Shown: positions 7,277 through 13,009 of the stretch, one piece after another
How positions within the stretch are numbered: the first letter of the stretch is position 1
How the letters are laid out: each line of letters begins with the position of its first letter
DNA from: Desulfofustis sp.
GTDB taxonomy: Bacteria > Desulfobacterota > Desulfobulbia > Desulfobulbales > Desulfocapsaceae
Assembly: GCA_030145365.1 (NCBI GenBank)
Contig: JAQYVS010000010.1
Location: 1-13,009, forward strand
Reading direction: 5' to 3'
Length of the DNA: 13,009 bases
Made by a program: the position numbers and the translations under genes
The notes under the pieces: model-generated
What the model was told of the DNA's origin: nothing
What the model saw: only the letters and a program-made list of their open reading frames with translations
Databases searched by the model: none

Positions 7277-9199
7277 CTATTTGGATGTATCCGTTTGTTG
7301 TGATTTCTTCTGATGCTTCAGTTTTCTTAGGTGGACCTGTAAAATCGAAATCGCAGCGGGTGTAACACCGGAAATCCTCGAAGCCTGTCCCAGTGACAGA
7401 GGTTTGACGCTGGTGAGTTTCTCAACTACTTCGTTTGACAGTCCGGATAAGCTCGAGTAGTCAAGGTCTTGGGGTAAATGTGATGACTCAAGTTTTCGAA
7501 ATCGGTTGACCTGTTCCGTCTGCCGGTCAATATATCCTTTATATTTAACTCTGAGTTGGACTTCTTCGCTGAAACGAGATTGGCTCAGTTTTTCAATGTC
7601 CGTGTTGAGATCGTCCTGAATCAGTTCGGGCAGGTGATGAATGGTAAGTTCAGGTCTTCGCAGCAGATCAGCCAGCATTGATTTTTGTTTGAGCCCAGCG
7701 CTTCCGAGTTGCTTGAGTATCTGGTCGATTGCAGCAGAGGGCTTTACCGGTGTTATTGCCAGTAAACCAATCGCATCTCTAATCTCTTTTTCCTTTTCCA
7801 GATAAAAGGAATACTGTTCTTGCGGCAACAAGCCTATTCTGTGACCGATTTCCGATAATCTGGCGTCAGCATTATCTTCTCTTAACAGCAGCCGATATTC
7901 AGCTCGCGAAGTGAAAAGTCGGTACGGCTCTTTGGTACCCCTGGTCACAAGATCGTCGATCAATACACCGATATAAGCCTGGGATCGGTCAAGTACGAGC
8001 GGCTCCAGGTTCCTGCAGTGGTGAACTGCATTAATGGCAGCCATGAGTCCCTGGGCGGCGGCTTCTTCGTAGCCCGAGGTTCCGTTGATCTGACCGGCCA
8101 GAAACAACCCTTCAATACGCTTGGTTTCCAGAGAAGGCAGAAGTTCCAGAGGATCGACGTAATCGTATTCTATTGCGTAACCGGATCTGACAATGACGGC
8201 ATTCTCCATCCCTTTAATGCTGCGGATCATAGCAATCTGGGTGGCCAGCGGCAGGCTGGTCGGAAGGCCGTTGGGGTAGACTTCCGTTGTTTCTACACCT
8301 TCCGGTTCAAGAAAGACCTGATGTCGCTCCTTTTCCGGAAAGCGCATGACCTTATCTTCGATTGACGGGCAATATCTGGCACCGACGCCTTCAATGATAC
8401 CCGCATACATCGGTGACTGATCGATTGAGCCGCGGATGATCTCATGGGTCAGTTCGTTGGTGTAGGTGATGTGGCAAGGAAATTGCGGCTGTCGGTAATT
8501 TCCGCTGCTGGTGAAAGCGAAAAAGGACGGTGGATCGTCACTGTACTGAGGTTCAAGCTGGGAGTAGTCGATGCTGTTGGCATCAAGCCTTGGAACCGTC
8601 CCGGTTTTCATTCGGCCGACATTAAATCCCTGTGCCCTGAACCAGGCGGCGAGGCTCAGTGATGGATTATCGCCCATTCGGCCGGCGGGAAAATTCTTCA
8701 GGCCGATGTGAATCAATCCATTTAAAAAAGTACCGGTAGCCACAACGATGGCTTTGACGCGAATGTCTTCATCCAGCGAGGTTTTGAGTCCAACAATCCT
8801 ACCGTTTTTCACTGTCAGTGAGTCAACGGTGGTCTGCCGGATGGTCAGATTCTTCTGATTTTCCAGAGTCTTCTTCATCCGCAGACGGTAGAGCAGTCGG
8901 TCGGCCTGGGCCCGTGAAGATCTGACTGCCGGACCTTTACTGGTATTGAGCCGACGAAACTGAATGGATGTTTCATCGATATTTCTTGCCATTTCTCCGC
9001 CGAGGGCATCAATCTCCCGAACTAGGTGGCCTTTGGCAAGACCCCCGATGGCCGGGTTGCAGGACATGGCGCCGATGGTATCGAGATTAATGACGCAGGC
9101 CAGAGTTTTGCATCCCATCCGGGCAGCGGCGAGCGCGGCTTCACAACCGGCATGACCGGCACCGATAACGGCAATATCGAAAGAGTTTAACTCATCCAT
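7277..9199 (-). CDS. mnmG: tRNA uridine-5-carboxymethylaminomethyl modification enzyme MnmG (GidA)
   Basis: MnmG, 640 residues from ATG 9199, the FAD-dependent partner of MnmE that installs the (carboxymethyl)aminomethyl group at C5 of U34 in certain tRNAs. The dinucleotide-binding loop 'GAGHAG' is at 13-18, followed by the signatures 'MSCNPAIGGLAKGHLVREID', 'GPAVRSSRAQADR' and 'NGTSGYEEAAAQGLMAAINA'. The C-terminal helical MnmE/tRNA-binding region ends with 'ISGVTPAAISILQVHL'. The frame is open to an earlier ATG at 9241 that would add 14 residues and overlap the upstream methyltransferase gene by 17 bases. ATG 9199 is preferred because the product then begins MDELNSFDIAVIG, as in relatives, and the upstream ATG lacks a ribosome-binding site. 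It lies 25 bases after the methyltransferase stop and 16 before lgt, consistent with one transcript. Confidence 0.97.
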   Translation of the reverse strand: MDELNSFDIAVIGAGHAGCEAALAAARMGCKTLACVINLDTIGAMSCNPAIGGLAKGHLVREIDALGGEMARNIDETSIQFRRLNTSKGPAVRSSRAQADRLLYRLRMKKTLENQKNLTIRQTTVDSLTVKNGRIVGLKTSLDEDIRVKAIVVATGTFLNGLIHIGLKNFPAGRMGDNPSLSLAAWFRAQGFNVGRMKTGTVPRLDANSIDYSQLEPQYSDDPPSFFAFTSSGNYRQPQFPCHITYTNELTHEIIRGSIDQSPMYAGIIEGVGARYCPSIEDKVMRFPEKERHQVFLEPEGVETTEVYPNGLPTSLPLATQIAMIRSIKGMENAVIVRSGYAIEYDYVDPLELLPSLETKRIEGLFLAGQINGTSGYEEAAAQGLMAAINAVHHCRNLEPLVLDRSQAYIGVLIDDLVTRGTKEPYRLFTSRAEYRLLLREDNADARLSEIGHRIGLLPQEQYSFYLEKEKEIRDAIGLLAITPVKPSAAIDQILKQLGSAGLKQKSMLADLLRRPELTIHHLPELIQDDLNTDIEKLSQSRFSEEVQLRVKYKGYIDRQTEQVNRFRKLESSHLPQDLDYSSLSGLSNEVVEKLTSVKPLSLGQASRISGVTPAAISILQVHLRKLKHQKKSQQTDTSK

Positions 9200-9224
9200 G
9201 ACATCTCTATTATCCCCAACCACA

Positions 9225-10079
9225 TCAGTTTCCCTTCGCATGTGACGAGTCGTTTTTCATCCAGGACAGCAAGGCCCAACGCTGGGGATGGTTCCTTTTT
9301 ACAATAATATGATCATCTTCTTCTTTAATTATTCTTCCAAGAAGAAATGCTTCCAGGCGTTGTACTTCGTCAGGCTGCAAATCCTTAAACATCCATGTAT
9401 AGGAATGCAGAGCCTGTTTCAGGTCATCAAAGCGGAGTTTGTCAGCTAATTCAATATGATCAATTTTCGGGTGGATACCAAGCGAGTAAAGCATATTAAC
9501 CGTATAAATATAATCGGGTCCTGAATTAAACGATCTTCCCAGAGCCTCAAATGCATCCGGATCAAAGGGAGACGGATCGATTCGGTCGGAAATAAACACT
9601 TGCTTTATCGCATGATCATTAATTTTCTGTATTCCGCCAAGCAAATCATCAATATTCATCGATCGTGAGGCAATAACGATGTCATGAGCCCCGATGTCCA
9701 GCTTCTGCCAATCATCTTCCCAGGCGCACTCAACAGCTCTGATATTGGTAATTCTCTGTTGATCAGCCTGAGCGCGTAACTGCTCGAGCATACCTACTGA
9801 ATAATCCAGAGCCGTGACCCGTTTAACCCGTTTGGCAATAGGCAGGGCCAAGGTCCCCGGTCCGCAGCCCACATCGAGTACACTTATATCATTGTTAAGA
9901 TCGAGGTGTTCAAGAAATTTTTGGACATAGCCCGATTCTTTGATTCGAGTGGAAAACTCGGGCGCCTTTTTATTCCACTCCTTTGAACCTTTGCTTTTCC
10001 ACGATTTTCTGGCCCGCGCCTGTCTCCACAGAGCTGGCCAGTCAATATCCGAATACATGATCTCTGCGTCTTTTTTCAT
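9225..10079 (-). CDS. Uncharacterised class I SAM-dependent methyltransferase
   Basis: A 284-residue predicted methyltransferase. Motif I, 'VLDVGCGPG' (67-75), binds S-adenosylmethionine, and the acidic residue ending the second strand is D92 in 'ALDYS'. 'DIVIASRSMN' (133-142) corresponds to the motif IV region. The N-terminal extension is Trp-rich and basic ('DIDWPALWRQARARKSWKSK', 11-30), and the C-terminal third has no motif I can assign. It is not RsmG, whose motif I and length (about 210) differ. The substrate is unknown. The gene is 18 bases after the mnmE stop and 25 bases before the preferred mnmG start, so it is probably co-transcribed with both. ATG 10079 is used; ATG 10058 would give a start at MYSDIDW with a slightly better upstream AGAG and is a real alternative. 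Confidence 0.85.
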   Translation of the reverse strand: MKKDAEIMYSDIDWPALWRQARARKSWKSKGSKEWNKKAPEFSTRIKESGYVQKFLEHLDLNNDISVLDVGCGPGTLALPIAKRVKRVTALDYSVGMLEQLRAQADQQRITNIRAVECAWEDDWQKLDIGAHDIVIASRSMNIDDLLGGIQKINDHAIKQVFISDRIDPSPFDPDAFEALGRSFNSGPDYIYTVNMLYSLGIHPKIDHIELADKLRFDDLKQALHSYTWMFKDLQPDEVQRLEAFLLGRIIKEEDDHIIVKRNHPQRWALLSWMKNDSSHAKGN

Positions 10080-10097
10080 AGAACTTGTGGAGACTAA

Positions 10098-11486
10098 TTA
10101 TTTTCCCAGGCAAAATTGTTCAAAAATAACATCCAGAACATCATCCGTGGTAGTTTCGCCGACAATTTCACCCAGATGGTCTAGACTTTCATGCAGATCA
10201 ACCGTTATCAGGTCGTTGGTCAGGTTATGTAACATGCCATCCCGGAACAGTCTCAAAGAAACTGCCGCCCTTTCCATTGCCGCTTTTTGCCGAAGGTTTG
10301 GCGCGGCGCCTTCTTCCTGCCACTGCTCTTTGCCTCCGGTGATCCGTTTAAAGATCTGGGTTTTAAGCTCCGTCAGCCCTTGCTGTGTCAAGGCTGAAAT
10401 TTCTATGGAGTCATTAAAAATCAAGGGATCTTCGCTCACATTAATACTTCGATTGAGATCGCATTTGTTTATAACGGTGAACAGGGGTTTATGGGCAACA
10501 CTATTGAAAAGTTCCCGATCTTCAGCCTGAAATTCTCTGGAGCCGTCCACCAGAAAGAGAACCAGATCTGCCCGGTTGATCGACTCGCGAGCCCGCTTGA
10601 TGCCGAGTTGCTCTACCTCTTCCACATCCTCGCGAATACCTGCAGTGTCGATAATACGTACTGGAATTCCCGAAATATCAACATATTCTTCAATCGTATC
10701 CCGGGTTGTTCCCGGTATCGATGTGACCAAGGCCCGTTCTTCCTGTAAAATTGTATTGAGCAGGCTTGATTTTCCGACATTTGGTATGCCAACAATGACG
10801 ATGGTTACCCCTTCCCGGACCATGCGGCCGCTGTCCGCATTTTGAATCAGTTGTTCCAGAGGAGTCAAAACTTCATTTTCAAGCTGGTTCAAGAGATCCG
10901 AGTGATCGGCGATTTCAATTTCATCCTCGGGAAAGTCGATAGCAGCTTCCAACAGGGCCCTGATTTTCACCAGGGAAATCCTCATGGACTCTATCTGTTT
11001 GTAGAGCGTTCCGCTGATCTGTTCCAGGGCCAGATCGACACCTTTTCTGGTTCTGGCCGAAAGAATATCTATTACCGCTTCTGCTTGGGTAAGGTCGATG
11101 CGACCATTTAAAAATGCCCGTTTGGTGAATTCACCGGGTTCAGCCAGTGTGGCACCTCGTGCAAGCACCAGCTCAATTACCGATTGCAGAACCAAAAAAC
11201 CTCCATGACAGTGAATTTCCACCACATCCTCTCGGGTGTAGGTTCGAGGTGTTTGCATAAATACGACAAGTACTTCATCGAGAAGCCTATTGCTGCCAGG
11301 CTCAAAGATGGAGCCGTAATACAGGCGATGTGATGTGAACTGGCAGGATGAATCAGCAGGAGCAAATATTTGTTTTAATATCGGCAACGCATGCTCTCCG
11401 CTTATCCGTATTATACCAATGCCGCCTGCCCCCGGGGGAGTAGAAATTGCTGCAATCGTATGATTTTCTGGACTGGGAGGTTTCAT
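10098..11486 (-). CDS. mnmE: tRNA modification GTPase MnmE (TrmE)
   Basis: MnmE, 462 residues from ATG 11486, the GTPase that with MnmG modifies U34 of tRNAs. The N-terminal tetrahydrofolate-binding domain (about 8-125) begins 'TIAAISTPPGAGGIGIIRIS' and includes 'EIHCHGG'. A helical domain holds an inserted G domain: G1 'GIPNVGKS' (233-240), the G2 region 'TTRDT' (260-264), G3 'DTAG' (280-283) and G4 'NKCD' (340-343). The C-terminus is 'CLGK', the conserved C-x-G-K end with the catalytic-site cysteine. The frame is open to ATG 11519, adding 11 residues. That codon sits in the centre of a perfect palindrome and lacks a ribosome-binding site, whereas ATG 11486 gives the usual N-terminus. No strong Shine-Dalgarno sequence precedes 11486 either. 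Confidence 0.97.
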   Translation of the reverse strand: MKPPSPENHTIAAISTPPGAGGIGIIRISGEHALPILKQIFAPADSSCQFTSHRLYYGSIFEPGSNRLLDEVLVVFMQTPRTYTREDVVEIHCHGGFLVLQSVIELVLARGATLAEPGEFTKRAFLNGRIDLTQAEAVIDILSARTRKGVDLALEQISGTLYKQIESMRISLVKIRALLEAAIDFPEDEIEIADHSDLLNQLENEVLTPLEQLIQNADSGRMVREGVTIVIVGIPNVGKSSLLNTILQEERALVTSIPGTTRDTIEEYVDISGIPVRIIDTAGIREDVEEVEQLGIKRARESINRADLVLFLVDGSREFQAEDRELFNSVAHKPLFTVINKCDLNRSINVSEDPLIFNDSIEISALTQQGLTELKTQIFKRITGGKEQWQEEGAAPNLRQKAAMERAAVSLRLFRDGMLHNLTNDLITVDLHESLDHLGEIVGETTTDDVLDVIFEQFCLGK

Positions 11487-11506
11487 TGTCTGTAGATCTA
11501 AAAGTA

Positions 11507-11534
11507 ACAGGCCGGACATTAATGTCCGGCCTGT
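11507..11534 (-). terminator. Perfect 28-bp palindrome between jag and mnmE, probable terminator or attenuator
   Basis: The sequence is exactly self-complementary over 28 bases: arms ACAGGCCGGACA and TGTCCGGCCTGT flank a TTAA centre. In minus-strand RNA it forms a 12-bp GC-rich stem with a UUAA tetraloop, followed by UACUUUUAG, an interrupted U-tract. On the plus strand the following bases (ATAAAGTTGC) are not U-rich. This fits an intrinsic terminator for the yidC-jag transcript. It ends 20 bases before the mnmE ATG, so any readthrough transcript would carry it in the mnmE leader. A protein-binding operator is an alternative. Confidence 0.6.
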
Positions 11535-11580
11535 ATAAAGTTGCTATGCGTCAGTCGGTCTGAGTGGTGCCGACAGAGTA

Positions 11581-12510
11581 TCAGGTTTCCTGTGTGGAGC
11601 CGGACCCGCTTTTATCACGATTTTTGTTGCGACCGCGTTTGCGGCCATTATTTTTTCGAGCTTTACCTGGTTTATAAATCAATACCTTTTTAAACAGACC
11701 TTCGCCGACACTTCTGCTTCGAATTTCCGGATCATCCTGCAGAACGACATGGACGACCCTGCGTTCAGACGGGTTGAGTGAAGGGATTACCTGGGTCTTT
11801 GCATTTTCTTTTACAAGAGCTGCATACTCAACAGCCAGCTCGCGAAGCTGCAGATATCTCCGTTCGCGATAGTCGCCGACATCAATGGTGATCTGAATTC
11901 TGCCTGAAATTTTCTTGGAAACGATTTTTCGCAACAGATACTGCAGGCTGTCAAGAACCCTCCCATCCTGTGCTGTCAGCGTCTCCTCATGATCCTCACT
12001 GACCTTGCAATGGGCGGCCCCATCAATATTTTCGACGGTGATTATTGAGGAACATCCCATCAGATCAAGGATAGAGGTTAACTCCTCTTTAATAATCGTC
12101 AGTGATTCAGCAGATAGCTCCAACGGTTCCCGGTTCGAATTATTATCTTCGTCTGACTTATTGCCCTCTGCTTTATCGTCGGAAACAACCGGGGTATCCT
12201 CTGGTACTTCAGGATCTTTTTCTACCGGTTTTAGTGGTTCTTTTGTTTTGGCAGGCCTGGCCTTTTTCTTTGGTTTGGCAGGACTCTTTTTAGAAGGGCT
12301 ACTCTCGGTCGGTTGAGACGATTCATCTTCTACCGCCTGTACACCTGCTCTGATATGCGCCTTTCTGCGTATCAGGCCGAAAATTCCCCTGGAGCCGGTT
12401 TCAACCACTTCAATAGTGAGATTTTCCTGGGCGACACCCAGGATCTCACAGGCCTCTTTCATTGCTTCGGCTACATCTTTGCCGTAAAAATCTTTTACAT
12501 CCGGTGACAT
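11581..12510 (-). CDS. jag: RNA-binding protein Jag/KhpB (Jag-N, KH and R3H domains)
   Basis: A 309-residue Jag (KhpB/EloR) protein. The Jag_N domain (1-52) ends in 'GSRGIFGLIRRKAHIR'. A charged low-complexity linker rich in Lys, Pro, Ser, Glu and Asp spans about 60-130. The KH domain covers roughly 135-210 with 'GRVLDSLQYLLRK' (183-195), and the R3H domain covers 216-280 with 'NPSERRVVHVVL' (R..H at 250-254). A basic tail (283-300) follows. Jag proteins bind RNA and are often encoded next to yidC, as here; in Gram-positive bacteria they influence cell elongation and division. The KH loop reads A180-Q-D-G183 instead of the usual GxxG. ATG 12510 has AGGGA 6 bases upstream, and the gap to yidC is 52 bases. 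Confidence 0.93.
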   Translation of the reverse strand: MSPDVKDFYGKDVAEAMKEACEILGVAQENLTIEVVETGSRGIFGLIRRKAHIRAGVQAVEDESSQPTESSPSKKSPAKPKKKARPAKTKEPLKPVEKDPEVPEDTPVVSDDKAEGNKSDEDNNSNREPLELSAESLTIIKEELTSILDLMGCSSIITVENIDGAAHCKVSEDHEETLTAQDGRVLDSLQYLLRKIVSKKISGRIQITIDVGDYRERRYLQLRELAVEYAALVKENAKTQVIPSLNPSERRVVHVVLQDDPEIRSRSVGEGLFKKVLIYKPGKARKNNGRKRGRNKNRDKSGSGSTQET

Positions 12511-12562
12511 CGGTTATCCCTGGTTTGTGTTGTCCACCATGGTATCGGTCTCTATCCTGCTG

Positions 12563-13009
12563 CTAACCGGCTGCCGGTGCAGATTTGCTCTGCCGGTTGA
12601 TTAAATACTGTTGGAGAATTGAGAGCAGGTTATTGATAAACCAATACAGGACCAGCCCGGAGGCAAAATTGACGAACATAACCGTAAAAATAAGCGGCAG
12701 AAACATCATGATTCTGGCCTGGGTCGGATCGGCCGTGGTGGGGGTCATTTTTTGCTGGAGAAACATGGATGCGCCCATTAAAAGGGTGAGAACCGGCAGA
12801 CCTCCGAGATACGGAATGTCAAAACCCAGGTATAGTCGGTCTGGGGCTGAGAGGTCGTTGATCCACAGCATAAATGGGGCATGACGCAGTTCAATTGACT
12901 GCAGTAAAACTTTATAGAGAGAGAAAAATACCGGAATCTGCAGGACCATCGGTAAGCAGCCGCCCAGCGGATTCACCTTGTATGCTTTGTAAAGACCCAT
13001 CATCTCCTG
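12563..13009 (-). CDS. yidC: Membrane protein insertase YidC, C-terminal part (5' end outside the window)
   Basis: The C-terminal 148 residues of a YidC/Oxa1/Alb3 insertase. The frame is open through base 13009 (Gln-Glu before the first Met), so the gene starts outside the window and the Met at 13003 is internal. YidC inserts inner-membrane proteins alone or with SecYEG. Visible features are the conserved 'YKVNPLGGCLPMVLQIPVFF' (10-29), which is the cytoplasmic loop entering a membrane segment, further membrane segments near 68-88 and 97-116, and 'FASGLVLYWFINNLLSILQQ' near the end, a YidC hallmark. The tail is short (NRQSKSAPAAG). The large periplasmic domain of Gram-negative YidC, if present, would lie upstream and cannot be checked. 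jag follows after 52 bases on the same strand. Confidence 0.95.
   Translation of the reverse strand, partial: QEMMGLYKAYKVNPLGGCLPMVLQIPVFFSLYKVLLQSIELRHAPFMLWINDLSAPDRLYLGFDIPYLGGLPVLTLLMGASMFLQQKMTPTTADPTQARIMMFLPLIFTVMFVNFASGLVLYWFINNLLSILQQYLINRQSKSAPAAG

Noticed and set aside
9225..10079. RsmG (GidB) 16S rRNA methyltransferase
   Set aside because: RsmG is about 210 residues with a different motif I and normally follows mnmG. This protein is 284 residues with a long Trp-rich N-terminus and lies before mnmG.
11554..11574. A small inverted repeat GTCGG/CCGAC just after the jag stop
   Set aside because: Only 5 bp with an 11-base loop and no U-tract; the 28-bp palindrome nearby is the much stronger terminator candidate.
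12005..12316. A serine-rich 103-codon plus-strand ORF
   Set aside because: It is the antisense shadow of the Jag low-complexity linker; its composition follows from the Lys/Pro/Ser/Asp codons on the other strand.

Overview
This is a housekeeping chromosomal segment. It carries 13 protein-coding genes, 11 complete and one cut off at each window edge plus one uncharacterised methyltransferase among the complete set. No tRNA, rRNA, CRISPR array, insertion sequence or phage gene was seen. The gene content points to a Gram-negative, probably anaerobic, bacterium of the Desulfobacterota, possibly Desulfobulbales-like. The reasons are the yidC-jag-mnmE cluster, an EF-P with a lysine at its tip paired with EpmA, a 'PWRMEH'-type HIT protein, and endonuclease III of the 'LSSRTKD' type. 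This placement is inferred from protein character and gene order, not from a database search.

Left part (1-5967). Two minus-strand genes, a HIT-family nucleotide-binding protein (cut at base 1) and a YfcE-like metallophosphoesterase, are separated by 6 bases. They diverge from a plus-strand pair, efp and epmA, encoding elongation factor P and the ligase that modifies it, with a 2-base gap. epmA converges with ygiQ, a large radical-SAM protein on the minus strand. About 240 bases of divergent intergenic DNA separate ygiQ from a plus-strand pair: nth (endonuclease III) and a NarL/LuxR-type response regulator with no kinase nearby.

Middle (5968-7260). A monocistronic HU gene (plus) converges with lgt (minus), and the two coding regions overlap by 8 bases at their 3' ends.

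Right part (6448-13009). All genes lie on the minus strand and resemble the cluster found near many bacterial replication origins. Reading in the direction of transcription: yidC (3' part only), jag/khpB, a perfect 28-bp palindrome that looks like a terminator or attenuator, then mnmE, an uncharacterised SAM methyltransferase, mnmG and lgt. MnmE and MnmG together modify U34 of tRNAs. YidC inserts membrane proteins, Jag is an RNA-binding partner often encoded beside it, and Lgt performs the first step of lipoprotein maturation.

The most interesting item is the methyltransferase gene between mnmE and mnmG. It is not RsmG, the methyltransferase usually found in this neighbourhood, and its position suggests, without proving, a link to tRNA wobble modification. 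Other points are the palindrome 20 bases before mnmE, a degenerate KH loop in Jag, the orphan response regulator coupled to nth, and efp-epmA without epmB beside it. I found no clearly new multi-gene system.
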